DNA of 64,000 nucleotides from Hirsutella rhossiliensis (Eukaryota; Ascomycota; Sordariomycetes; Hypocreales; Ophiocordycipitaceae): positions 5,580,001 to 5,644,000 of the forward strand of contig NW_025408668.1 in assembly GCF_020360975.1 (NCBI RefSeq). The letters run 5' to 3'. The notes under the pieces were generated by a model. It was given only the letters and a program-made list of their open reading frames with translations, searched no databases and was not told where the DNA came from. This document shows positions 1 through 12,929 of this stretch, one piece after another. The position numbers and the translations under genes are program-made. The first letter of the stretch is position 1, and the number at the start of each line of letters is the position of its first letter.

Positions 1-299
1 TACTACGCGATAAAAATATAAAGAAACGATATTAATAATAAATCGAAGAAGAATACCTAAATAAAACGAATAAGGACTAGGCAAAAAACGAGGTACGCTA
101 TCTATAAAAGGGCTATAGACTAGCACGATATAATAAGATCTAAGGACCCTATATATAGCAACGGTAAGCTATAGCGACTAAATAGTATTAGATATCTAAA
201 TCGCGGGATATTACGTACGTATACTTTTAGACTACGGCGCGATAGGTAATTACGTTTTACCTAGAGTCGTTAATCGTTACCGACTTATATAGAGATATA

Positions 300-3200
300 A
301 GATAGATCTATATAAACTTACGAATATCGAAGGAGAGGCCTTTAACTATAATAACGGAATTATTAATATAGAGATTAATTACCTCGATATTAATATCTAG
401 GGCTACGACGAACGAGTTAACTTCGATATTATAAATATTAAAGAACACGACCTTATATTAGGACTTCTATAGCTATAGGAGAGTAACCTACTAATTAACT
501 AGAAAACTAGCTAGCTACGTTAGAACGAAGACGTAAGTTTCTAGGACTAGTAGATTTAGAAGAAAGTAAAATTTTGCGATGATTTAGCTACTAAATAGGA
601 TAAAAGGGATAACTATTTAAGCAAATTATTACGGGCTTTAGCGATATAAACGAAAATAGCAACCGAACCGGCGGATATAAAATCGACTAATAAGACCTAC
701 GTACTAACTAACACGGCTATATAACCTAGCATCCGACATAAATAGGATAAAGGATATAATATAAAGATCTAAAGAGTTATTGCTACTCTAAGGAAAGACC
801 TTAAATAAATTAATAAAGAGCTCGAGTTAAGAGAAACTAGCTCTTAAAAGAAAGAATAAAGCCTATAAGATAGAATAAAGAACATCCCCTAGGAATACCG
901 GAAATACGATAAACTCTTTAAGGAAGAACTAGAGATAGGGTTACCTAAATATAGTTAATAGGACCACGAAATTTATCTTAAGGATAGAATAACGCTGACG
1001 TTCTATAAGATCTATAACCTAAACGAAAAGCAACTATAAACGCTACGCGACTACCTCGACGAGAATCTACGAAAGGGATATATACGAACGTTAATATCCG
1101 AAGTAGGCTACCTAGTTATATTTATTCTAAAGAAAAACGGTAAGCTACGACTAGTTATCGACTATAGACGCTTAAACGATATTATAATAAAGGACCGAAT
1201 ACTATTACCGCTTATATCGGAACTACGAGATCGACTACACGGTAAAAAATAGTTTATAGCCCTTAACCTTAAAGGCGCCTCTAACTTAATACGCATAAAA
1301 AAGGGACACGAATAGATAATAGCCTTTAGAACGAAATTCGGACTGTTCGAATATCTAGTAATGCTATTTAGACTTATAAATGCACTAGCTACCTTCTAAC
1401 GAATAATTAACAATGTCCTACGCGAATACTTAGATATCTTTATAGTAGTATACCTAGATAATATCCTAATCTTCTCGGACACCCTAGAAGAATATAAGGA
1501 ACACGTCTATAAGGTACTCCGCGTACTTTAGAATACGAAGTTACTAGTTAAACTAGAGAAAAGTAAGTTTTATATATAGGAAGTAGACTTCCTCGGACAC
1601 ACGATCTTACTAGGAGAGATATAGATATAATAAGATAAGATTAACTTAGTTAAAGAATAGCTAACGCTAAAGAACGTTAAGGATATATAAAGTTTCCTAG
1701 GATTTATAAATTACTACCGACGATTTATTAAAGATTTCGGAAAGATTATAGCACTACTATACGACTTAACGAAGAAGGAAAAAGAATTTATATAGGACGA
1801 TAAAGCCAACGAAGCTTTTAAATATATTAAGACTACGATTACGTAAGAACTAGTCTTAACTACCTTCGATCTAGAACGATAAATCGAACTCGAAACCGAT
1901 ATATTAGACTTTGCTCTAGGAGCATAAATCGGATAAAAGGGCGATAAAGGAAGACTACGACTAATTATATTCTACTCGAAAAAGCTATATAGCGTAGAAC
2001 TTAATTACCCTATCTACGATAAAGAATTCCTCGCAATTATTTAAGCTTTTAAGGAATTTCGATACTACCTTCTCGGAAGCAAATATAAAGTTAAGGTCTA
2101 TATAGACTATAAGAATATCTTATATTTTACAACGACGCAATAGTTAAACGGACGATAGATCCGATAGGCCGAATATTTATCGGAATTCGACTACGAAATA
2201 ATCTATAGAAAAGGAATAGAAAACGGTCGAGCTAATGCCCTTAGTCGACGAAGTAACTATAATATAGGAGCACCTATAGCGAAAGGATAGCTCCTAGAAA
2301 TTAACGAAAACGGGAACTACTAGCAACGATAGCTAAATATAATATTTAAAGTATAACCCGATAACTCGATATACTAAAAGATCCTAAAATAGATAAAAGA
2401 ACACGAAGCACTAAACGGATGCGATATAGAACATTTAGAAGTTCTAATATATAAAAACAAAATCTAGATACTACTAGAATTACGAGATAAAGTTATATAA
2501 GATATATACGAATATCTAATATATAGATACTAAGGAATCCGAAGAATAATAGAACGGATTAAACGATAATATAACTTCCTATAGCTTAAAGAAGTAGTAC
2601 GATAAGTTATTAAAGAATGTAAACTTTGCGTATAAAGCAAAGCTAAACGACATAAACTATATAGAGAATTACAACCGCTACTAGTACTAGAAAAACCATA
2701 GGATTCGATAGCTTTCGACTATATTATAAAGCTACTACTATTAAAAGAACCTATAACTAACGTTAAGTATAATAGTATATTCGTTATTACTAATAGACTA
2801 ACGAAGTACGGGTACTTCTTACCGTATAAAGAAGCAAGCAATATAGAAGAGCTAGTATATATATTCCTACGAACTATTATTAGCAATTACGGACTACCGA
2901 ACGAGATTGTCTTTAATAGAGGAAGCACGTTTATAGCTAAATTTTAGTAAGCTCTTATAGCATAATTAAGGACGAAACATAAGCTTAGTATAGCTTATTA
3001 CCTATAAATAGATAGATAAATAGAACGACTTAACTAAACGCTTAAATAATATTTACGATGCTATATTAGCTACGAATAAAACGATTAGGTTAAATAGCTA
3101 CTAATAGCGTAACTAGCTTATAATAGCTTAGTCACGGAAATAACTAAGCTCTTACTAGTATACGCTAATTACGGATATAACCTAGAAGTATTTAAGGTTA

Positions 3201-3715
3201 CTTAATAAGGACTATAAGCGGAACGAGCGATACTATAAGTAGATTAGCTACGAAAATTGCATAAAGAAATATAATAAGAACTTTAATTCGTTAGAGAACG
3301 AATATCCACTTACTATAACCGGAAAAGATTGCAAGGACTAATCTTTTAAGAGGGAGATATAGTCTACCTCGTACGACGAAATATTAAAATAAAACGACTA
3401 AGTAATAAATTGGATTTTAAGAAACTTAGACTATTTAAGGTTAAGAAAACCATTTTAAAAGTTAACTACGAACTTTCGCTACTAATAATAATACGGATAT
3501 ACCCGATATTTTATATCTTATTATTAAAACTAGCGCTACGAAACGCTAAACTATAGGAAAAAATCGAAGTCGACGACGATTAAGAATATAAAGTAGAATA
3601 AATACTAGATATAAGAAAACAAGGTTAGCAATAAGAATACCTTATTAAGTAGAAGGGATACGGACTAGAGGAAAATACCTAGGAACTACTTAAGCACTTA
3701 ACCTACTACGGCTCT
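300..3715 (+). pseudogene. Gypsy pol relic: protease, reverse transcriptase, RNase H, integrase, chromodomain
   Basis: Reading through the stops gives a standard chromoviral pol. A protease-like end (HDLILGLL followed by a stop where Trp is expected) is near 446-510. Reverse transcriptase shows KLRLVIDYRRLND at 1142-1180 and [10 protein letters not shown] near 1451-1480, where the usual second Asp is Asn, a RIP-type change. RNase H shows ELETDILDFALGA near 1885-1925. The integrase zinc-finger region is near 2530-2640, and the core, including DRLTKYGYF-like and GLPNEI motifs, at 2700-3080. A chromodomain with EYKVE and EYLIK at 3587-3715 has its Trp codons turned to stops. All stops seen are TAA or TAG at Gln/Trp positions. 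It is non-functional. Confidence 0.88.
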
Positions 3716-4368
3716 CTGCTTCGATAATTTTACTAGAAGGTTTAGGAGGGATTAAAGGACTAAGATCCGTAAACTCCTCGCTAATACCGAACGAGGACTA
3801 ATTCGCCTCGTTAGGAACGCCTAACGATTGTAAATTATTTGCTACCTAATACTTATGCGCATTAAGCGTAGGCAAAACGCTATCCTCGGCATCTACTTCT
3901 TAGATACTACGACGAAATAACTTAGAACTCTTTTCCTTCGCACGATTTCGAATCTTCCGGATACGAGCTAAACGATTAACGGCGATAGATATTTACGACT
4001 AAAGGTTCGTAAGCTATGCCTAAAGCTCTAATAAGGCTTCCCTAGCTTCCTCCTCTTCGGAATATAGCCTACGCTGCTCCGCTAACAATTTAGTTACTAG
4101 AAGAAATACGTTAGCCACTATACGCAGAAAGAATTAGAAGATACTTATAAGAAGAGGCTACTAAAACACTATTATAATAGGGACGACTACTAGCAATATA
4201 ATTATTATAGCGCGAAGAATTTTCGGCTATCCGATAATTCGTCTTCTTTGCCTTAAAGTATCGAGTGCACGGTATATCGGCAGGATCTCTACTTAAGTCG
4301 ATATATTCGGTAAGAGCAGCGCGCTCGGAGGCTTTTCGGGAACGATTTTTTAGTATACGACTAGACAT
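3690..4368 (-). pseudogene. Antisense spliced ORF in the 3' region of Gypsy family 1 (copy 1)
   Basis: On the strand opposite pol, an open frame begins at an ATG at 4368 (MSSRILKNRSRKASERAALT) and runs to 4149. A candidate intron follows at 4097-4148: donor ATAAGTATC (expected GTAAGT, with G-to-A after T as RIP would give), branch-like GCTAAC, and acceptor TTCTAG. Splicing after the first base of a codon joins exon 1 in frame to LTKLLAEQRRLYSEEEEARE and a Glu/Leu/Arg-rich coiled-coil-like stretch (NRLARIRKIRNRAKEKSSK), ending at 3690-3692. Exon 2 is broken only by TAA/TAG at probable Gln/Trp codons. The function is unknown. Similar coiled-coil hypothetical proteins are, from memory, common beside fungal retroelements. 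Upstream, GTAAGTATATCG...TTTTTAG (about 4389-4424) might be a 5'-UTR intron. Confidence 0.5.
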
Positions 4369-4510
4369 ACTATCAGCAGCATATCCTAAAAAGATAAAGA
4401 AATAAGGAACGATATACTTACGCACGACGCGATAAGGGTATATTTATATACGGCGGCTAAGGCAGCTGTAGTAGGTCTTACGGATAAGACTAAAAGGAGG
4501 GGAGACATCG

Positions 4511-4960
4511 TGTTACGACCACGGCCACTAGGCCGCTAACGGTCGACCGCGTTAAGCACGTAACACGGTCTAACGGATAAATAGTCGGCACGACTATCTA
4601 ACGGATATAGGATCGAGGGGATCGTAGAGATCTAAGTAATCTAGGATCAATAAGATCACTGCGCTCTATGCGATCTAACGTTAGGGATCATAGCTAGGCC
4701 TATAATCTAAGGACAGTCTCTACGGGTATATATAGCTACCTACTTTTACTCCTTTAGATAGATAGCTCTCTAGCTTTTAATATAGATCTTTATTACGATT
4801 CTATCTCTAATTCTAATTACCTAGTTATAGTCTACGGTCTACGACCTCCGACTTATCACTAACGTAATATACTTATTATTGCTTAGACCACGCCCTATTA
4901 TATCTGCTAATATAAACCCCTCGATAGGTTTATCCCTTAGGAATAACACCGGTCGTTATA
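4511..4960 (+). repeat. 3' LTR of Gypsy family 1 copy 1
   Basis: The 450-bp LTR begins TGTTACGACC and ends GGTCGTTATA, which are near-perfect inverted termini with the final CA mutated to TA. Its right half (about 4740-4960) is repeated in inverse orientation at 41215 and at 48595. The left half (U3) differs from those two LTRs, so this copy belongs to a different subfamily. The target duplication cannot be tested because the 5' LTR is outside the window. Confidence 0.88.
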
Positions 4961-7900
4961 GGTAGGTAGTAAGAATATTTGTTTTCTTACTTTATTATTT
5001 AATTATATCTCTATTTGTCTTCTTTAAGGTAGTAGAGGGTAGGTTATTATTAGGAAAGGGTAGGAAATATTATCTTTATCTACTTAGGGAGCTTTAAGTA
5101 GAAAATTTAAAACGGTAAGGTAGTAGGTAGGGCGCTTATAAATATCTCGGCTACTATAGTCGTCTTTTAATTAGATAGTTAGACAGTGCCTAGGTTACTA
5201 GTTAGGTTCTAGCGTGCTTCTTATAATAGTCGTAGATTTTTATCTTTACTACCTTTTCCTCCCTAGCTCCTTTTTACCTCTTCCTTTTCTTATTAGATTA
5301 GCGTCCTTAGGGCTCTTATATAGAGATCCTTTTTTACTTTACTAAGTTATAGTAGCTAAACCTTAATCGTATACCTTAGGCCTTTCTTAGGTATCTATAG
5401 TCGCTCTTCTTCCTCTTCCTAGCTTTAATCCTTCTAAGGTTTATTAGGGAGTTATTACGACTATAGTACTATCTAATCTAAGGCTTCTCTACTTAGTAGG
5501 AGTAGTAAATTATCTACTTTATTTATTATTTCTTCCTTTCTCCTCTTATTAAGAGTAATCTTATCCTAGAGTAACTAGTCGTCCTTAGTAGAGCACTACT
5601 AACCTTCCTTATCCTTTTTAAACTTCTTTAAATACTCTCCTAGGATTATCTTATTAAGTATGATTCTATTTAGAGTCTTAATCCTATACGCCCTAGACTA
5701 CTCTAAGCGCAATATTACTTAAAAGGGGCCGTTTTACTTTATCTAATACTTAGCTTACCTCCTTAGATTATTTAATCGTCTTACGTCGAATAGTAAGATA
5801 AGGTCTCTAGGTTATAGGCTTTCTTTCCTTATCGTATACTTATTAGCTTTATCTATCCTCTCTACTAATTAATTCTAATATCTTATTACTCTTTTCTTAG
5901 CTTCTTTTATATCTTTTTCTTTCCTTTCTAAAACTTATACTCGTACTTTAAATAATTCTTCTCTTATCTTTACTTCGTCTTAGTCGATTAGTCGCTAAGT
6001 TAGGTGTTTTACCTTAAGAGGTAGTACCGGTTCCTATTTATATAGTAGGTAGAAAGCTAATATTCTATAAGACTCTCTAACTACTATTCGGTCTATAAGG
6101 ATTACTTAGTTAAGGTATCTAATCTACTTACTCTTTTTCTCTACTATTTTTATAAGTGCTATTATTAACCTTTAGTGCCTTTATTCTATTACCGCGTTCG
6201 CCTTTAGATTATATACCGAAGTTTAAATAACTTTAACGCTTATATCCTCTAGGATATACTTAAAGTCTTTCTTTATTTTAGGCCCTCTATCGATTATAGC
6301 GTATAGTATTACGCTATACCTATAAATAATAGAGAGTATAAATTTAGTTATAGCTCCCGCGGTAATTTCCTTAACTAGGGTTACTTCTACTTATCTAGTA
6401 AGGTCGTCTTATACTTCTATAAAGTACGAATACTTATAATTAGATAGTATATACTAGCTATTAAAGTAAATCTTACTTATAGGGTAGCTAGGCGCGGTCG
6501 CGGTTATAACTTCCTAGGGTCTCTTAGTCGTAAAGTATTAGCATTCTTTATAGGAAGAGATTATACTATAAATATCGTTCTAAAAGCTAGCCTACTAATA
6601 CCTATTCTTTACGAACGTATATATAACTTATTATCCTTTATATCCTATTTACGCATAGTACTTTACGATAATCCTTTTCCGTTCTTTTAGGTCGTCTACG
6701 ACTAGTATAGGTCCCCTTTCTTCCTTCCTAGGGAGTCGCTAAAGCTTTTAATCTTTAACGTAGAAATTTAGACTCTTTAGACGTAGCTTCCTATAGTCTT
6801 ATTTAGAAAGGCCCTCTAGCCGTTTTAACGTTTAAAGGAAGTCCGTAATTATCCTTAATTCCTTTAAGTAGTCCCCTTATAGCTTAGTCCCTTATACTAC
6901 GTTTAAGTAGAAGTCTATAAATTCTTTAATATCGCCTTCTATTTCCCTATCTAATACGTTAGAAGGTCCTTTAAGCTTTCTTAAGAGTCTATTAGCTACG
7001 CTATTCTTTTTACCTTCGACGTATTATATAGTAAAGTTAAAGAGGAAAATATAGCTTATCTAGCGAGTTACTATAGCTCTAAGGACGTCTTTAAGGGCAC
7101 CTTTTAGTTAATCGACTAGGACCTATACGTTAGTTTCTAGGATAAAATATACGCTATATAGGTGTATTCTTAGTCTCCTAAGCGTACTTAATATAGCCCT
7201 ATACTCCCTCTTTATTATATTATATTTAGCTTTTACTAGTAACTACGTTTTACTTTTAAACCTTATAAGGCGCCTCTTTCTATCGACGATTTATATTAGG
7301 ACTGCCCCCTAGCCGAGCAAACTAGCATTATATATTAGAATAATATCTCCTCTTCCTAGGCCGACGTTAAGAGATACTAGAAAGATTAGATTAGTAATAG
7401 CTTCCTTAAGGGCAGCTATCGCTTTTACTTATTCGTCTCCCTATTCTTAATAGACTTCTTTCTTTAGTAGGTCTATAAGGGGTTTTACTAAGATAGCGAA
7501 CTATTTAATCTAGATTCGATAGTATCCTACGATACTAAGGAAAGCTCTAATATACGTTATATTAAGGCATCTTATCTATTCCTTAATTTTAATAACTTTA
7601 GCTTCCGCGGGGCACCTTCTATTTATTCTATAGATATAACCGATAACTTTAGTTACTTACTAATAGAATTTCGATTTAGCCCCTATAATCGTATAACCGG
7701 AGAGTTTAACGTTAACTAGAACTTTATCGAGGTTAATAAGGTATTCGAAGATAAATCTCCTTACTCCTAGCGCTACCTCTTTATTATTATACGTCGTATT
7801 AAGCCCCTTAATACCTATATTATCGAGGAAATTCCTATAGATATTCGGTATAAGGTCTTATAGGATTCTTTATATTATCCTTATAAATTAGCCGACTAAG

Positions 7901-10900
7901 TTCGTAGCCCCTTAAGGGAGTATATATATACGTAAGAGGCTAATAGGTATCGCGAATATCGTTAAGTTATAGCTTTTAATATTAAGAGGGATCTAATTAT
8001 AGCCTAAAAAAAGGTCTAGGAGGGAAAGGATCTTATATATCGAGAAGTAGTCGCTAAACTTATCTATATTCGGCGGTAGGTTTATATCTCTTATTATAAT
8101 AGTATTTATACGTATAGCGGAATTAATTAAGCGTAGTCCTCTATCTTTCTTTACTACTAGAAAAAAAGGGTTCTTATAAGGCCTATGCCCTTTTTTAAGG
8201 ACTCTTATTTCTAGTTTAATTTTAAGGATATTAATAACTTTCTACTCTATTGCTTTTAGGATCGGGATTAAGGCTACTTACTACGCCTTATATTCTATTA
8301 TCCTAATAACCTATAGGGGGGCTACTACTAGGTCGACTTTGCCTCTTTTTATAAAGTCCTAGGATAACGCTGCTTCCCTATTAAATAGAATACTATCGAA
8401 GATCTAGATTTCTACCTCTATAAGAAAGCCCTTAAATTATTCGTAAATTACTTTAAGTCTTTCTTATATTAGCCGCTTTCCTTTCCGTATACTTAAGAAT
8501 TTTCCTATTAAGTGTTCTAAGTAGGGTCTAGGCTATATCTTATCTTTAACGGTATTCTATTTAGTCTTCTTTTAGTTAGGGTCCCCTTCTAGCGTTAAGC
8601 CGTTTAATAAAGCATCGTTAATAGGGTTAATCTTATCTACTTTTCTTTTAAAGAGAGTATTAACTCTTAGATTATATAATCTAATAGGTCGTTTCCTCCC
8701 TATCTTAACTTTAACCTTCTAGATCTTTCTAAACTTCTTTCTAGCTCTAATAATATTTTTCTTAAATTCTCCTATAGCCTTTATAACTATAACTTTAATA
8801 ATCTCTTTTACTATCTTAGATCTAATAGCTAGAATCGCCTTATCTCCTTTATCTATAATTAATTGCTATTATACTAGTGCTATTAAGGGCTCGTTTACGC
8901 TAGCGTAGGCTAGGTTAGGGACTTAGTTAGCGCCCCCTCTATAACTAAGGATCTTGCCTCCTAGTAAGAGAATCTCGGCCGTTAGGGTATCCGTAAGGGG
9001 TTCTCTCCGTAATTATTAGGTAGCTCCTAGGTTATCTTCTTCGACTTCTATTACCGAAGCCTAAAAAAAATTTCTTAGGAGCTAGGTAGCTGTTTCCTAT
9101 ATAGTCTCCTCGAGCTTTAGTCTTTTATATATATCTTTATTAACTATTAAGGTTATAGTCTAAAAGGATTTTACTATATCGACCTCGTCCGGAAGCTCCT
9201 ATTTAATAGCTCCTACCGCTAGCGTAACTACCTAGATAGTGCCGATCTAATATTTAACCTATATATCGCCGTTTCTTAGGGAATAATTAAATAATATACG
9301 CGCGGCTCTAATAAATAGTATGCCTAAGATAAAGGGGACTAAGACTCTATCTAGCGTAATATAAAAACGGATTAGTATCTAGGCCGTGCCTAGATAGAGA
9401 TTAGTCTCTACCTCCCTAACTATATTTATAGGGGACCCGGTATACGCCGTTATTAATGCTCTTATTAATAGGATTTTAAGCCCGTATATATTTACGTATC
9501 TTTTAGTAATAAGGTTTCCTTTAGACCTAGTATCGATTAGGGCGCTTAGAACTTTAGCTTTCTAGCTACTAAGCTATACTTAAATATAGGGTAGGTCTTA
9601 TATATACTTAAGCGAGCGGAAAAGCATAAAGACTATATTTATACGTATTATAGGAATTACTATAAGGTCTTCTAGAGTTATCTCTTAGTATCTTATTAAG
9701 AGTACTACTTCCTATATAATAAATTCGTCTTTCTTTAGTCTTATTACCTTTAGAGTTTATTAATTAGATAGTCCTTAGGCTAGTTACGTTACGCTAATCG
9801 TATTAGTTATAAACCTAACTTCCTTTAGTGCTTATTAGACTTCGAAATACTTATAATCCGATTCTTTATAAGTAAGGTAAGTAAGCTTAATCGGTTCGAC
9901 CTAGCATTCTTTATTCTATTCTTTAACTTATACTAAAGCTACCGCGAGTTTTCCTTATAGATATTTAAGGAGGAGTAAACTACTCTTTATATTATCTTCG
10001 GCTACTTTTATAACCGTTATCGTAGCTCTATAAGGTCTTATATTACTCTCTGCTTTCTCTAGGGTCTAGAATTTAGTATTTTCTATACCTTAAGCTATAT
10101 CTATATATCTCGTACTAAGTCTCTCGCCTAGTTAGGGAATAAAGTCGATTAGGTAATTTAGAGGGATCGGGATTCTTTTATATATAATTTCTCCGACGAT
10201 TTTATCTATAAGTCTATTAAACTTCTTATCTAGATCTACTCTATATCTATAGTATATAGGGATAATCTTTAGGCTAGTTTTTACTATTCTCGTTATCTCG
10301 ATTTCCTTTACATTCTCTTTAACTCTTTATCTTTTCCCCTTATAGGTATTAATCCCTATCGTAGTTATATAGATTATCTAATTATATATATCGCTTTATT
10401 ATATATTATCTATAATTATAATAACTAATATCCTTCCTATTTCTTTTCTTATATTACTTACTTTTAGATTCCTTAGCTTTTACTTATATAGGCTTCTATA
10501 TCTCTAGAACTAGTCTAGGAAACCGGATTCTCTTTTACTAGTAGCCTAATTCGGGTAAGATAGTATAACTATAGCTTTAACCTATTTTATAAGTAGTAAT
10601 ATAAAGGAGTCTAGCTATATATCTACCTAGTATACGATAAGCCTTTAAATATATATACCTATTTAAGAAAACCTATTAATAAGTACTAGGGGAATTACGC
10701 TTCTATTATCTTTTCTTTTAAGGTAAAGAGTCCCGTTTACTACTTTATATATTATAAATCCGATCTTATAGTCCTAAGAGTATACCTTATACTTATTAGG
10801 GTAGTATCTTTCTTCGCCGTAATAAAAGTATCTCCTAGGCCGGTTAAAAGTATTAACCTAAAACTATATATATTAATTAAATAGGTAGTAAAATCTAATA

Positions 10901-12420
10901 GTATTTACGCTACCTCCTTATCTACGACTTAAAGAGTAGCCTCTACTACTAACGCGTCTCTATTCCCTATTAAGCTAGTTAAATATCTACTCTTACTAGC
11001 GAGTAAGGTTAATCTTTATATCTTTAAAGGCTTTTATTAAGTCTAAGATCTCCTTTACGGGCTATCTAGGTTTCTTATCTATTTTCTTTAACTCTTTAGG
11101 AAGTTTTTCTTCGCCCTTATTAGATTCGGCTTCTTCTATTACTTTATTAATTTCCTTAAAGAGCTAGTCTTTCTTTAGGTTCTTAAGCTTCTAATTATAG
11201 ACTTTAGATACTATATCTCGTCGCTTAACGTCCTAGTAAGGTGCTAAGTAGTTATTAATTATATAGATAAGGCTTTTATATAGGAGTTTCGAGATAACTT
11301 TAGATATCTTCCTATTTCTCTCTATAACGTTAATAATAAGCTCCTTCGGTATTATATAGTAGATAAAGTATAACTAGACTATAAATTCTTCCTAGCTATT
11401 AGGTTATGCCTTACGCTATAGGTATAAGTAGAGACTAAGCTATTCTATAACTTCTATAATAGTCTTAGGCTTTTTAGTATTATAATAGTCTAAGCGGTCG
11501 TTAGTAGTTTCTAGTTATTTAATATTATATACGTAGTAGTGTTAGAGGAGTCTCTTCTTCGCTTCTTCCTAGGTAAGTCCGTCTATAAGAATTTTAATAG
11601 TAGGGGCTTATATAGAGGAGATATAGACTTCGAGCTAGTCTATTTTATTCTTATCGTAGATACTATTAACGCGTATTTCTTATTCGAACTTCTTAAGGAA
11701 TTTAGTTATATTTTTACCGTTAAATTTACTAATAGGTAGGAGTTATAGTTAGCGGAGTCTTCCTACGAGGTTATCTTAGCTTCTAGCGAGTATATCTCTA
11801 AGTCTATTAGTAATCTTATTAATATCTACCTTAATTTTCTTTATATCGCTAGTAGTAGGATTAGATAATCCCTCTTAACGGCTAGCGTTTCTAGATATAG
11901 TATGCCTATAGATTATAAGGTTACGAAATTTAAAGTTAGAGTTTTCGGAGTTAAAGGATATCTTATTATAACTATCTTATTACTTACTTTCTTATCTATT
12001 AGTAAGAGGTAGGCGTTCTCTATAAGCTACCGCGTAGAGGAGAGCTAAGGTTAAGGTTATTAGGGTGTCCCTCGTTAGTACCTATATTAGTATTATTAGT
12101 ACGTATATAAGTAAGAGGTCTCGGTAGGGTTCTAAAACGGTCTAGATTACGCTATCGTCGTTATTTATATCTTTTAAAGTATTATATAAGGATCGTAGTT
12201 TCTTAACCGAGTCGCTAGTATTAGGGGTCATAGGGCCGATAATAAGAGCTCGGGGTTTTTTAGTATTAGCTTATTGCTTTTCCTTTACTACTAGCGAAGG
12301 TATTATCTAATTATTTATTTCCCGGTAAGTCTATCGCCTTATTAGGTCCCTAACTCTAGCTATTAAGGTAGTTACTACTTTAATTATTAAATCCCTAGAT
12401 TTTATTTTTTCTAAATAATA
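4961..12420 (-). mobile_element. Second Ty3/Gypsy element, RIP-degraded
   Basis: The minus strand carries gag (roughly 10500-12200), protease (about 9300-9700), reverse transcriptase and RNase H (about 7000-8400) and integrase (about 5700-6700). Reverse transcriptase is read at 8118-8180 as NPFFLVVKKDRGLRLINSA, followed downstream by the INTIIIRDINLPPNIDKFS region typical of a fungal Gypsy lineage. The integrase zinc-finger segment is at about 6530-6640. CpA and TpG are almost absent and stops are frequent. No LTR pair was found at the two ends; the left end is cut by the LTR at 4511-4960. The end coordinates are approximate. Confidence 0.72.
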
Positions 12421-12929
12421 CCGTCGTCCTCTAGGTATTCTCGGCTTCGTAAAGCCACTCGTCGCCGTGTAAATAGAACGGAACAACGAGTTTACGCCCT
12501 AGAGACTAGTTTTAACGGGGACGAGGGTATATACCTAAAGCACGCGTAGCACGTGGCTAAGGATTAGCAGAGCAATTAACTATGTAATTATCTAATTATC
12601 GGTCCTATATATAGCTCTAAGGGCCTTAGGTTATAGATATAAGTCTTAGAGATTTCTTTACTCTATGCCTCTTTATCTCTGCTAGAGTCGCGTAACTAGC
12701 GGCCTCTACTTTAAAGGGGAAAAACAAAAATTTAAATTAACTATAATTAAGGAAGATGCCCGATTAGATAATTAAGGTCTTTATAAAGCCTTTAAGTATA
12801 CTTCGAAGGAGGTAAGAAAGGGGGCGCCAGGGGTCTCATCCCTTTAACGGGCTGATGTCTATAGGGGTGCGATCTTGCCCGTTAAACTATCTTAGAGGAA
12901 CCTTAGTATACCGTGCTAGTAGACGGAAA
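12421..12929. other. Junction sequence between two Gypsy remnants
   Basis: This stretch is less RIP-mutated than its flanks (it keeps some CA and TG) and has no recognisable reading frame. It may hold the 5' LTR or leader of the minus-strand element on its left, or internal sequence of the plus-strand element on its right, but I found no second copy in the window to prove either. Confidence 0.4.

Larger units (their letters stand above)
1..4960 (+). mobile_element. Ty3/Gypsy LTR retrotransposon, 3' part, RIP-degraded (family 1, copy 1)
   Basis: The 5' end lies outside the window; the element ends with the LTR at 4511-4960. It is the same family as the full element at 41215-49059 on the other strand: the integrase/chromodomain region and the promoter-distal part of the LTR match closely. 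CpA and TpG are nearly absent and no long pol frame is left open, so it cannot be autonomous. Between chromodomain and LTR lies about 800 bp with an antisense reading frame, described separately. Confidence 0.9.

Noticed and set aside
4389..4425. Start of the 104-residue antisense frame at GTG 4425
   Set aside because: The first codons are GTAAGTATATCG...TTTTTAG, which looks like a short intron or leader rather than coding sequence. The ATG at 4368 is preferred.
11539..11739. 66-residue plus-strand frame in the minus-strand Gypsy
   Set aside because: It lies antisense to gag in RIP-degraded DNA, has no counterpart in the other elements and no motif.
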